Program-made: the position numbers and the translations under genes
Source: Stenotrophomonas maltophilia
Lineage (GTDB): Bacteria > Pseudomonadota > Gammaproteobacteria > Xanthomonadales > Xanthomonadaceae
Direction of reading: 5' to 3'
Length of the DNA stretch: 64,000 bases
Assembly: GCA_002364755.1 (NCBI GenBank)
Contig: DEZI01000002.1
Span: 62,001-126,000 of the forward strand
Notes under the pieces: model-generated
What the model was told of the DNA's origin: nothing
Seen by the model: only the letters and a program-made list of their open reading frames with translations
Database searches by the model: none
Shown: piece after piece, positions 17,303 through 26,376 of the stretch
How positions within the stretch are numbered: the stretch's first letter is position 1
Layout of the letters: every line of letters begins with the position of its first letter

Positions 17303-18670
17303 TTAGCGCTTCGCTGCCATTTCGTTGGTCCCGTGCTGAGCCAACCATCCCGGCAGCGCCTCCGCTGGCATCGGGTGCCCGAACAGATATCCCTGGAACA
17401 GCTCGCAGCCCAGTCCAAGCAACAGCTCGTGCTGCGCTGGCGTCTCCACCCCCTCCACCAGTGCGGTCATTTCCATCACCTGGGAAATCTCGATGATTTT
17501 TCCCAACAGCTGCCGCGCGCTTTCCTGGTGTACGGCAGCTTCGACAAACTGCCGGTCGATCTTCAACTTGCGGATCGGCAATGTCCGCAGTGTGGACAGG
17601 GAGGAATAGCCCGTTCCGAAGTCATCCAGCGCCCAGGTCACACCCAGCGCTTCAAGCGATTCCATGCGAGCGATGATCGTGTGGGAGTCATGGGAGAGCG
17701 CAGACTCTGTCAGCTCCAGTTCCAGCAGGGCCGCGCGAATGCCCGAGCGCTGGATGATCACTGCCGCCGCGTCGACAAAGCCAGCATCCTGCAACTGCAC
17801 TGGGCTGATGTTCACTGCGACGCGCAACTCCTGCGTGGCCGGCACGCCAGACCAGCGCTGCAGCAGTTCGCAGGCCTGCCGCAGCACCTCGAACCCAACG
17901 TCACGGATAAGCCCGCTTTCCTCTGCCAACGGGATGAAGGCAACCGGCGAAAGCGTTTTTCCCGAAGCATGATGCCAGCGCGCCAGCGCCTCCACGCCCA
18001 CCAGCTCACCCTGGCCGCGGACCTGGGGCTGGTAGAGGACGGTGATCTCGCCATTGCCTATCGCGCGCGCCAGCTCGCGTTCCAGGCGCCGTTGCCTGCC
18101 GATGTCACGCCGGTAGATGGTGAAGATGGCCGCCAGCAGGGACATCGCCAGCAGGGTATTGGCCCACGCCCCCCAGCCACGCACCTCCAGCGGGGGCGGA
18201 ACATGCGGGGCGAGCGAATCGAGCACGCCCACGGTGAAGGCCGCAAACACCAGCAGGCAGAGCAAGGGAAAGATCAACGAACCGTAGCGTTCGCGGGCTT
18301 CAAAGGTGAACGCAGCGCCCGCCGCCAGCGGCAGAAGGAACAGATGCACCGAGCGCGGCACCTTGCCAACGGGCGGTTCGATCAGTGCCACGGCGCACAC
18401 GGCCAGAAACACCCCGTGTGCCACTATCAGCAGCGACGCCCCATCCGTGCGACGGCTGCGCAGCAGTGCCAGGACGCCTACCCCGATGAGCGCGACAAAG
18501 ACCACCGCCAGCTCGGCACGGTTGAGGTAGAGGTAGCAGGCTGTCCAGAACAGACCGAGGCCGATGCAGGCCACGCCCGCCAGCGTCAGGATCGAGGCAG
18601 CCTTCTCGCGCCGTGCCGCACCCTGGAAACCAGGCGCCCCGAAGTGCTCGCGCGCCGCGTTGCCTGACAT
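17303..18670 (-). CDS. Membrane-bound EAL c-di-GMP phosphodiesterase
   Basis: 455 aa from ATG 18670 (MSGNAAREHFG). Five to six hydrophobic helices lie between residues about 25 and 180 (a MASE-like sensor). The EAL domain has all key motifs: EALARW, NISPVQL, ELTES, DDFGTGYSSL, KIDRQFV, EGVETPAQ and FQGYLFG. It should therefore be an active phosphodiesterase. There is no GGDEF partner domain. It is transcribed on its own, 59 bp past the start of the thermostable hemolysin operon on the same strand. It is the third c-di-GMP enzyme in the first 19 kb. Confidence 0.92.
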   Translation of the reverse strand: MSGNAAREHFGAPGFQGAARREKAASILTLAGVACIGLGLFWTACYLYLNRAELAVVFVALIGVGVLALLRSRRTDGASLLIVAHGVFLAVCAVALIEPPVGKVPRSVHLFLLPLAAGAAFTFEARERYGSLIFPLLCLLVFAAFTVGVLDSLAPHVPPPLEVRGWGAWANTLLAMSLLAAIFTIYRRDIGRQRRLERELARAIGNGEITVLYQPQVRGQGELVGVEALARWHHASGKTLSPVAFIPLAEESGLIRDVGFEVLRQACELLQRWSGVPATQELRVAVNISPVQLQDAGFVDAAAVIIQRSGIRAALLELELTESALSHDSHTIIARMESLEALGVTWALDDFGTGYSSLSTLRTLPIRKLKIDRQFVEAAVHQESARQLLGKIIEISQVMEMTALVEGVETPAQHELLLGLGCELFQGYLFGHPMPAEALPGWLAQHGTNEMAAKR

Positions 18671-18799
18671 CGGGAATACTTCCTGTGGCCGTTGACGGTG
18701 CGACACCCGCGCACTTCTCATCACGCCAGTGCCCGTTGGGAAAAGGTTGGCAAAGCTGCCTGCGATGAGACCAGATGATTCCCGGACGCAGCGCCACGC

Positions 18800-19027
18800 T
18801 CATCGGTTTCGCACCAGAACCACGTGATCACCTTGGCACGACACGTCATACCAGCAGTGCGACTCGGCCAGCTCGCCGCAGCGCCACGCCAGCAGGTCCA
18901 GTTGCCAGTCCTCATCCTTCACCCCGCTACGGCCCAGGAAATAGGCCAGCGGCACGATCTTTTCCTGCCTCCCATGGCGTCCATCGACCCACAGGCATGC
19001 ATCGCGCAACCAGTCGAAGTTACTCAT
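18800..19027 (-). CDS. Small hypothetical protein, 75 aa
   Basis: 75 aa from ATG 19027 (MSNFDWLRDACLWVDGRHG). Trp- and Asp-rich, no membrane segment or signal, family not recognised. Its composition fits a real small cytosolic protein. It is between the protease and EAL genes on the same strand, with 64 bp to the protease stop. The ribosome site is weak. Confidence 0.5.
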   Translation of the reverse strand: MSNFDWLRDACLWVDGRHGRQEKIVPLAYFLGRSGVKDEDWQLDLLAWRCGELAESHCWYDVSCQGDHVVLVRNR

Positions 19028-19091
19028 GTCTGTGCAGATTTCCGCTTGCCCGGACAGGGCGGTGGCCGGGGCCAACCGCCCTTCCCCAGGC

Positions 19092-20972
19092 TTACTGTCG
19101 CGCCACCAGGGTCAGGCCGGAGAAGCTGCCGGTCAGACGGATCACATAGCTGACCGCAGCTGGCGCGGCGATCCGCACAGACTCCGAGTTCGTCGGGCGG
19201 GTCGATCTGGCATCGAAATCCGATGCACTGGGGACCCGTCCGGCGGCGACGTACAGCGAGACATCGCCCGTCCCACCCAGCGTCATGATCGTCAGCGGCT
19301 TGCCCGCCACGGCCTTGAAACTATAGGTGCGTGCGCCGGCGGTGCTGGCCAGGCCGCGCAGCTCGGCACCATTGCTCAGCTCGACATCCGGCGGCGTGCA
19401 GGTCTCCACGGCCGGGTCGCAGGGTTCGGCAGTTGCCGCGGTGACCAACGCATTGGCGTCCAGGATGCCCGCGCCCATCGGGGTGCTGCTGGGGATGCTG
19501 ACCGGGAACGGCCGCGCGGTGGCTTTGAGCAGATCGCGCATCTGGTCCCAGCGCAACGGCGTGGCAGCCACGCTCTGCACCAGCGCCGCAGCCGCCGCCA
19601 CATGCGGGGACGCCATCGACGTACCGGTATAGCCGCCGATGGAGAAGTCCGCGCCCGGCCGGTCCGCGCTGCTGTTGACGACCTGGAAGATGTAACCGTT
19701 GGGGTCGCCATCGACGTCACCGCCACCACCGGGCGCGGACAGGTCCACACGGCTGCCCCAGCTGGAATAGCTGGCCTTGCCACCGGTGACGCGTGTCGCG
19801 CCGACACTGATCACGTCCGAGCACGAGGACATGGTGTAGGTGCCCGCATCGGCGTTCGAATTGCCAGCCGCCACCACCACCATGGCGCCACGACGGTTCA
19901 CCTCGTTGATCGCGTCCTGGTAGATCTGCGGGCATGCATCCGGGCCGCTGCTGCCCAGGCTCATGTTCAGCACCTCGGCCGGGTTGGCATTGACCGGCAG
20001 GCCCGCCACGGTGGCCCCCACCGCCCACAGCATGCCGTCGGCGATATCGCTGCCGTAGCCACCGCAGGACCCGAGCACGCGCACCGGCAGGATCTTCGCA
20101 TTGTGCGCCAGGCCGGCAAGGCCGATCGCGTTGTTGGTCTGCTGTGCAATGGTGCCCGACACGTGGGTGCCGTGCCACGAGCTTGCCCGCGCCGCATGCG
20201 GCGGCGCACCCAGCGCCGTGCAGTAGTTCGCTTCCATCCAGTCGCCCTGGTCCCAGCCACCGGCCATGCGCCCATCGCTGTCGCGGCGCGAGACCAGCTT
20301 GTCCGAGATCATGTCGTAGCCAGGCAGCACGTTGTCCTTCAGATCCGGGGTGTTCTGCACGACACCGGTATCGATCACCGCCACCACCACGCCCGCACCT
20401 GTTGACAGATCCCATGCCTGCTCGGCGCGCACGCCACCGGTCTGGTTGTGGAAGTTCCACTGCAGCTGCCCGTACTGCGGGTCGTTTGGCACCAGCTTGG
20501 GCTGGACCAGGCCTTTGCCGGTATCCAGCGCCTGGTAGAGCCGGTCGACCTGCACCGAGGTGACGCCGGGCTCGGCAGCGAGCTCACGCACGAAATCGGC
20601 GGTCTCGGCCGCGCTCAGCGGCCGCGATGCCTTCACCACGTACCACCCCGGCACCGCCATCGTACGCAGGATCGCGGCGGTGGCGGCCGGGCGAGCCGCG
20701 GTACGCGCCGTGGCTGCCACCGCAGTGGAGATGCCCGAACGCCGTGCTGAACTGACCAGCGACTGGCCAAGCAGGGTCCGCGACTGTGCAGCGGTGCCGG
20801 TGGTCTTGACGATGAAGCGCTGGCCGCTGGTCTGCAGGCCCGCTACGGGCGGGGCGGTGACCCCGCGCTTGACCACCTTGGTGGTATCCAGGCGGGAGGC
20901 GGCCGCGGCGCCACCGGTGGTTGTGATGAGCGCAGCGACAATGGCGGCTGCAAGCGTTGTCTTGACGGACAT
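19092..20972 (-). CDS. Secreted subtilisin-like (S8) serine protease
   Basis: 626 aa from ATG 20972. The signal peptide MSVKTTLAAAIVAALITTTG ends at an Ala-rich site. An inhibitor-like propeptide extends to about residue 150. The catalytic triad is Asp201 (AVIDTGV), His267 (WHGTHVSGTIA) and Ser452 (GTSMASPH), with oxyanion Asn371 (AAGNS). Residues from about 545 form a pre-peptidase C-terminal (PPC) domain, usual in extracellular proteases of this group. It resembles the extracellular StmPr proteases of S. maltophilia. An upstream Met adds six residues and is less likely. It is followed by an adhesin gene on the same strand. Confidence 0.93.
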   Translation of the reverse strand: MSVKTTLAAAIVAALITTTGGAAAASRLDTTKVVKRGVTAPPVAGLQTSGQRFIVKTTGTAAQSRTLLGQSLVSSARRSGISTAVAATARTAARPAATAAILRTMAVPGWYVVKASRPLSAAETADFVRELAAEPGVTSVQVDRLYQALDTGKGLVQPKLVPNDPQYGQLQWNFHNQTGGVRAEQAWDLSTGAGVVVAVIDTGVVQNTPDLKDNVLPGYDMISDKLVSRRDSDGRMAGGWDQGDWMEANYCTALGAPPHAARASSWHGTHVSGTIAQQTNNAIGLAGLAHNAKILPVRVLGSCGGYGSDIADGMLWAVGATVAGLPVNANPAEVLNMSLGSSGPDACPQIYQDAINEVNRRGAMVVVAAGNSNADAGTYTMSSCSDVISVGATRVTGGKASYSSWGSRVDLSAPGGGGDVDGDPNGYIFQVVNSSADRPGADFSIGGYTGTSMASPHVAAAAALVQSVAATPLRWDQMRDLLKATARPFPVSIPSSTPMGAGILDANALVTAATAEPCDPAVETCTPPDVELSNGAELRGLASTAGARTYSFKAVAGKPLTIMTLGGTGDVSLYVAAGRVPSASDFDARSTRPTNSESVRIAAPAAVSYVIRLTGSFSGLTLVARQ

Positions 20973-21028
20973 GGAAGGGTTCTCTCTCAATGGGATTGCA
21001 GAAATGGATTGCGCCGCACGGCGGACGC

Positions 21029-23308
21029 TTACAGATCAATACCGAAGCCGACGCCGGCCGACGATTCGCCACCACTGAAGGCGCCGCCCAGGCTGAAGGA
21101 CCCGCGCTCGCCGATCTTGCGTGCATAACCGACCGACAACGCCTGCTCGCCACTCTGGAAGCCTGCACCTACCGCGATGCGGCCGCGCTCGCTGCGGCCG
21201 CCCGCCGCGTTGGTGGCCATGTTCAACATCGCTGCACTCATTGCACCCTGACGGTCCATGCGGCGATCGGCCGCATTGAGGCGGCGGTCGACATCGTTGC
21301 GATAGGTATCGAAGGAATCATTCAATGCGGTGAATCGCGCATCGGTGTAGGCGCGTGCCGTACTGACCGCCGTATTGACCTGGCCCACGTTCGCCGCGTC
21401 GGTTGCCTGGGTGCCTGCAGCAACGTGGGTGATCTGGCGCTCGGATCCGGTGGCCCCCACAGAGACGGTGTCCGCACGATCGGCCACCGAACCCTGGCCC
21501 AACGCAACGGCATTGCTCGCCGTCACGCTGGCGCCCTGCCCGACGGCAGTGCCGGACGCCGCGCTGACCGAAGCGGACTCGCCAATGGCCACGGCATTGG
21601 TCGCCTGGGCACTGATACGGCTATTGGCGCCCACAGCGGTGCTGCCATCAGCAGCAACCCGGGCATTGCCACCTACGGCGGTATCGTTGGGCCCATGTGC
21701 ATAGGCATCGCCGCCCAGTGCCACGCCGTTTTCGCCATTGGCAGCCGCGCCGTTGCCGACCGCCACCGCATTGGTACCCTCGCCGATGACGGCCGCCGCA
21801 TCGCCACCGACCGCGACCTGCCCGTCCTCGCCGCCGCCACTGGCCAGGCTGGCCTCGATCACATCCAGGCGCATGGTCAGCTGGCCGATCTTCAGATCGA
21901 AGGCCGCGAAGTTTCCCGACACATCACCGAAGGAACCGGCCAGTGCGTCCAGCTGCGACTTGTTCACCGCGTCGGTGGCGGCGGTGCCGGCGGCCACGTT
22001 GACGATCTGGCGCTCGTAACCCGCGCGTCCGACGGAAACGGTGTTGTCCCGGTCTGCATACGAACCGGCACCGAGCGCAACCGCGTAGTCCACCGGGTGG
22101 GTGCCGCCGTCCCGGTACGTGCTGTCGCCCACCTTGGCACCGCTGCCGATCGCCACCGATTCGCTACCCCATACATCGGTGCCGGTGCCGATGGCCACGC
22201 TGTTGATGAACAGCCTCGGCGTGTCGCCCCAGAAATCGCCGTTCCAGGTCATGCCGTCGCCCACCACGACGCTGCCCTTGCCCGCTGCCCACGAGCCGTA
22301 GCCCACTGCAGTGGCACCTTCAACCAGCGCCAGCGCGTTCGCGCCCAGCGCCGTGGTGTTCAGTGCGCCGGCACGGGCATTGCTGCCCACGGCCACCGTC
22401 AGGTCATAAAGGGCCAGTGCACCGGAGCCGAAGGCATTGGAGAACTCACCCAGCGCCTGGGCGCGATCACCCACGGCCATGGCATCGTATTCGCTGGCGA
22501 CCGCGCGGTACCCGATGGCAGTGGATCGGATGCCAGTGGCGCTGGCCAGCCCGCCCATCGAAATCGCCGCATAGGCATTGGCCTGTGCGCCGCCGCCCAC
22601 GGCGACAGCCAGCCGGCCGGTCGCCTGCGTACCTTGCAACATCTGCCCGGCGAAGCCCTCACCGATCTGGTCTTCGAGGTCATCGGCGATACCACCGATG
22701 GCCACGCTCGACTTGCCGCTGCCCAATGCACCGGCGCCGCTGACGGTTGCAAAATCACCCTCGGCCTGGGCACCAGCACCCAATGCAGTGGACGCCAGGC
22801 CCGCGGCACTGGTCTGCTGGAACAGCACCACGCCATTGGAATTCTGCAACTGGTAGTTCACATCCAGAATGCCACCCACTGCCGTGCTTGAATCACCGAT
22901 GGCCAGCGCCTCACTGCCAACCGCGGTGGCACGGTTGGCATAGGCCACGCTGCCGGCACCGAGCGCGGTGGTGCCCTCGCCGACGGCGGCGCTGGCCTCG
23001 CCTGCGGCCAGCGCATTGCTGCCGTCGGCGTAGGCACCCGCGTCACTGTCTTCGCTGCCGGTGGCGGCAAAGTAGGAAACCGGGTCAGCCGCCATCACCG
23101 ATTGCGCCGGTGCAACAAAGGCGCCGATGCCGATGGCGGTCTCGATCTCCTCGGCCATCGCCGGGCAGGACAGCAGCAGTGCGCCAGCGGCCAACCAGAC
23201 CGTCCCCCGTGCGCGCTGCCCGGACCGGGTCCGGCTGCAGGCGAGTTCGGAAGTAACAACCTGGCGCCCAAGGGCGGCGCTCCAGACAATTCGATAAATG
23301 CGGTTCAT
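21029..23308 (-). CDS. YadA-like trimeric autotransporter adhesin
   Basis: 759 aa. It starts with an extended signal peptide region (MNRIYRIVWSAALGRQVVTS), the hallmark of trimeric autotransporters, followed by the hydrophobic core ending AMAEE. The passenger has many head repeats of the type AIG-x-x-A-x-A-x-G and two neck-like segments (ERQIVNVAAGTAATDAVNKS and a later ERQITHVAAGTQATDAANVG). The C-terminal about 70 residues form the YadA membrane anchor, ending in FGIDL with aromatic/hydrophobic last residues. It mediates attachment or autoaggregation at the outer membrane. A start 20 codons further upstream is open but would precede the signal region. Confidence 0.92.
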   Translation of the reverse strand: MNRIYRIVWSAALGRQVVTSELACSRTRSGQRARGTVWLAAGALLLSCPAMAEEIETAIGIGAFVAPAQSVMAADPVSYFAATGSEDSDAGAYADGSNALAAGEASAAVGEGTTALGAGSVAYANRATAVGSEALAIGDSSTAVGGILDVNYQLQNSNGVVLFQQTSAAGLASTALGAGAQAEGDFATVSGAGALGSGKSSVAIGGIADDLEDQIGEGFAGQMLQGTQATGRLAVAVGGGAQANAYAAISMGGLASATGIRSTAIGYRAVASEYDAMAVGDRAQALGEFSNAFGSGALALYDLTVAVGSNARAGALNTTALGANALALVEGATAVGYGSWAAGKGSVVVGDGMTWNGDFWGDTPRLFINSVAIGTGTDVWGSESVAIGSGAKVGDSTYRDGGTHPVDYAVALGAGSYADRDNTVSVGRAGYERQIVNVAAGTAATDAVNKSQLDALAGSFGDVSGNFAAFDLKIGQLTMRLDVIEASLASGGGEDGQVAVGGDAAAVIGEGTNAVAVGNGAAANGENGVALGGDAYAHGPNDTAVGGNARVAADGSTAVGANSRISAQATNAVAIGESASVSAASGTAVGQGASVTASNAVALGQGSVADRADTVSVGATGSERQITHVAAGTQATDAANVGQVNTAVSTARAYTDARFTALNDSFDTYRNDVDRRLNAADRRMDRQGAMSAAMLNMATNAAGGRSERGRIAVGAGFQSGEQALSVGYARKIGERGSFSLGGAFSGGESSAGVGFGIDL

Positions 23309-23511
23309 TGCGGGTCCTCGATCGGAGTTCAGGCCAGGTCGTTTCCTGCCGGGGCAGGTTCGCGCCAAGCGGGTCTACGGCATCGCCCTTACCTTCCGAT
23401 GGAGATGGGCGCTGTCGACAACCTGAACGTAGGTCGACCGGCAGAGCATGTCGACTGCAACTTCTGACAGTCCTATGATGGGGTTCTCACCATTTCTTCA
23501 CACCGGCCTCA

Positions 23512-24894
23512 ATGTTCCGCTCATTCCTGCGCTGGCTGGACCGGGCCCCCATCGACGACCCCGTGGACCGCCGCAACGCGCGGGTCATGCAGGGCCTGCT
23601 GCTGTTTCTGGGTACCACCATCCCGGCCACGATCGCCTTTGCAGTGGCGGTCACCTGGAGCGAACTCTTCTCCCGCACGACGCCTTGGGCAACGCTGGCC
23701 TCCCTCGGGATGAGCCTGTCGCTCGGCGGCATCGCGTGGCTGGGCCTGTGGCTGGTACGGCGAGGTGCCCTGGCACTGGCAGTGAAGCTGCTGATCGGCG
23801 CGATGCTGATCATCTCAGCCGTCAATCTGGGCACCAACGGGCTGCAGCGGCAGATCCCCGACCAGCTCGGCCAGATGCTGGTCCTGGTGCTCAGTGGACT
23901 GGTGCTGGGCCGCCGAGCGCTATGGATCTCACTGGCCGTGCTGATGGCCAGTGCCGTGCTCGGCGCCGCCCGCGATGCGGCAGGCCTGTTCGCCGACGCC
24001 CCCGGACGCGCGTTCTACAACCTGCCGCCGCTGCTGTTCACCTACTTCCTGGTCGCCGTGTTGATCGACCGGACCACCGAAGCACTGCGCGAGAGCCTGC
24101 GTGAATCCAACGAGCGCGGTCGTCAGCTGCTTGCTGAAATGCGCGAGCGTGAGCGCACACATGCACAGCTGATCCATGCGCAGAAGCGTGAAATCACCGA
24201 GCAGATGGCCAGTGGCATGGCACACGACTTCAACAACATTTTTGCCGTGGTCATCGGCTTTGCGAACCAGCGTCACGAAGATGCTGGCGAGAGCACGGCC
24301 GAACGGTTGTCATTGCTGGAGGGCTACCTGTCCGACGTGGAGGAGGCGGCGCGGCGCGGCATGTCGGTCAGCCGCAGGCTGCTGCGTTTCAATCGCCGCG
24401 ACGGTGATCAGCCGGTCGTCTTCGATGCCGTCCAGGCGGTGCGCGAGCTGGCCCCCATGCTGCGCCAGCTACTGGGCACCCGCATCGTGCTGAGCCTAGA
24501 CAGCGCGATTGAATCGGCATGGGTGCGGATGGATCGCAGCCAGTTCGAACTGATGCTGCTGAACATCGCCTCCAACGCCCGCGACGCGCTGGCCGAACAG
24601 GGACGCTTCGATATCAACATCCAGCACGCGGACAGCACGGTGCAGATCCAGCTGCGTGACAACGGCTGCGGCATGCGCAGCGACGTGGCGGCCAAAGTAT
24701 TCGAGCCATTCTTCAGCACCAAACCGGCCGATTCTGGAACCGGCCTAGGCCTGGCCGTGGTCCACGAACTGGTAACCACTGCCGGCGGCAGCATCCGCCT
24801 GCAGAGCGCGCTGGGCGCCGGCAGTACCTTTACGATCAGCCTGCCACGCGTCCGGCCGGATCCAGAATGTAGCCCCGGCCATGAACCACCGTAA
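23512..24894 (+). CDS. Membrane sensor histidine kinase
   Basis: 460 aa. Five to six hydrophobic helices span about 28-185 with no large periplasmic domain. A coiled-coil (ALRESLRESNERGRQLLAEM) leads to His238 (MASGMAHDFNN) and an HATPase domain (LLNIASNARDAL; RDNGCGM; GTGLGLAVV). Its cognate regulator is probably the gene at 24836-25552, which runs the other way and overlaps its last 59 bp. The stimulus is unknown. Confidence 0.9.
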   Translation: MFRSFLRWLDRAPIDDPVDRRNARVMQGLLLFLGTTIPATIAFAVAVTWSELFSRTTPWATLASLGMSLSLGGIAWLGLWLVRRGALALAVKLLIGAMLIISAVNLGTNGLQRQIPDQLGQMLVLVLSGLVLGRRALWISLAVLMASAVLGAARDAAGLFADAPGRAFYNLPPLLFTYFLVAVLIDRTTEALRESLRESNERGRQLLAEMRERERTHAQLIHAQKREITEQMASGMAHDFNNIFAVVIGFANQRHEDAGESTAERLSLLEGYLSDVEEAARRGMSVSRRLLRFNRRDGDQPVVFDAVQAVRELAPMLRQLLGTRIVLSLDSAIESAWVRMDRSQFELMLLNIASNARDALAEQGRFDINIQHADSTVQIQLRDNGCGMRSDVAAKVFEPFFSTKPADSGTGLGLAVVHELVTTAGGSIRLQSALGAGSTFTISLPRVRPDPECSPGHEPP

Positions 24895-25552
24895 GGGGCA
24901 GATCGGCACCACACCGCTTGCGCACCTTGCTGCGCAGCCGGTACACCATCGCATCCAGGCGATGCGCATCGAAATCATCGGCATCGCCCGCAACGGCCTC
25001 GATCAGGCTGTCGCGCGCGACCAGCTCGCCAGGCCGCTCGAACAGCACCGCGCACAGCGCCCGCTCGCTGCGGGTCAGCGCCGCAGACGTGCCGTCTGGC
25101 GCCAGCAGACCCCAGCCGTCATCGCTCAAGCGCCAGGTACCAGTAAGTAAGCGTTTACCGGATGCAGTGGTTGCGATCCGCCGGGCCAGGCTGTGCAGCG
25201 CGGCTGCCAGCAGATCCATCTCGATCGGCTTGGAAAAATAGACATCGGCACCTTCGGTCAGACCACGGATCCGGTCGGTCACCTCGGCCCGGCTGGTCAG
25301 CATGATGATGCCGAGCGCCGGACGCTGCTCGCGCATCTCGCGGGCTACGGTGAAGCCGTCGCCATCGGGCAGGCTGACATCCAGGACCAGCAGGTCAAAC
25401 GGCACTCTGTCCAAGGCATCGCGAAACGCGCCGATGCTTGCATAGCCTGTGACGTGAAAGCCGTAGCGGGCCAGCCCCGGCAGGATGATGCGCTCACGCA
25501 GGGCGGGCTCGTCTTCCAGCACCGCCACCCTCAGACTGTTTGACTCGTTCAC
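24836..25552 (-). CDS. Response regulator with winged-helix output
   Basis: 238 aa from the GTG at 25552 (NESNSLRVAVLEDEP). The receiver has Asp58 (LLVLDVSLPDG) and Lys in FSKPIE. The C-terminal OmpR-like winged helix includes TRSERALCAVLFERPGELVA and ending VVHGRGYIL. The start has no clear ribosome site; longer in-frame starts are possible but precede the conserved receiver. It is convergent with, and overlaps by 59 bp, the membrane kinase, an unusual tail-to-tail order for a two-component pair. Confidence 0.85.
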   Translation of the reverse strand: MNESNSLRVAVLEDEPALRERIILPGLARYGFHVTGYASIGAFRDALDRVPFDLLVLDVSLPDGDGFTVAREMREQRPALGIIMLTSRAEVTDRIRGLTEGADVYFSKPIEMDLLAAALHSLARRIATTASGKRLLTGTWRLSDDGWGLLAPDGTSAALTRSERALCAVLFERPGELVARDSLIEAVAGDADDFDAHRLDAMVYRLRSKVRKRCGADLPLTVVHGRGYILDPAGRVAG

Positions 25553-25634
25553 GCGGATGCCCGGCTGTGTTCCTGTGTGCGCCCGATCATAGCCGCGCCG
25601 CCGCAGCGCGCCAACGCACCGTGGGCAAGGCCCT

Positions 25635-26285
25635 TCAGGCCACTGCACCGATGGCGTTGAAGAGTGTCGTACGCAGGACCTGGCGACGCGCCTCGGTCCA
25701 GCCGTCGCGGCCAAACATCAGCTCACTGCTGGCCTGTGCGGATTTGAAGATGAGCAGCATCCCCATGATTGCCAGGGCAGACATCCGCTGGTCATCACCG
25801 GGCGGCTCACGCCGCGCACGCGCAATCAGCCCACCCAGCAACGCGACGAACGGCACGGTCAGTGACTGATGAAAGGTGTCAAAGCCTGGGCCGGGATCCA
25901 GCTGCTCATGCAGCATGATGCGGGCCAGATCGCTGGTGCCAGATTCAAGCACCATCTCAATCAACGGGTCCAGCAGACGGCAGGCCGCTTCAGCGGCCTC
26001 AGTGCCCTCCACGGTCACCATCGCGTGCTGCGCAGCCGCCATCGCTTCGCGCAGCCGCTCCTGCACGCGCGCGCATGCCTGCATTACCACCTCCCGGTAG
26101 ATGCCTTCCTTGCTGCCGAAGTGATACCCGACCAGCGCCACGTTGACGCCGGCATCGGCGCTGATCACGCGGATGCCGGTCGCCTCAAAGCCGTGTCGTG
26201 CAAACACCCGAATCGCCGAGCGCAACAGCTTTTCCCGTGTCTCCACGGTATCTGCACGCTCGCTGTTAGGGGCACTTCGTCTCAT
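25635..26285 (-). CDS. TetR family transcriptional regulator
   Basis: 216 aa from ATG 26285 (MRRSAPNSERADTVETREKL). The N-terminal helix-turn-helix is IRVISADAGVNVALVGYHFG, and the C-terminal half matches the CerR-type domain (DUF1956-like). It lies between the chemoreceptor and response regulator genes. No obvious target operon is adjacent, so targets are unknown. Confidence 0.85.
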   Translation of the reverse strand: MRRSAPNSERADTVETREKLLRSAIRVFARHGFEATGIRVISADAGVNVALVGYHFGSKEGIYREVVMQACARVQERLREAMAAAQHAMVTVEGTEAAEAACRLLDPLIEMVLESGTSDLARIMLHEQLDPGPGFDTFHQSLTVPFVALLGGLIARARREPPGDDQRMSALAIMGMLLIFKSAQASSELMFGRDGWTEARRQVLRTTLFNAIGAVA

Positions 26286-26376
26286 CTCTGGTAGATCCGG
26301 ACAGATTGCGCAGGAGAGGGTCTCCCGCACTCACAGGATACAGCCAGGCGTGTGGACAATGCGCCGTTTCAGTGCG

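Noticed and set aside
20990..22891. Open frame of 633 codons opposite the trimeric autotransporter
   Set aside because: The minus-strand frame has an extended signal peptide, head repeats and anchor; the plus frame matches nothing.
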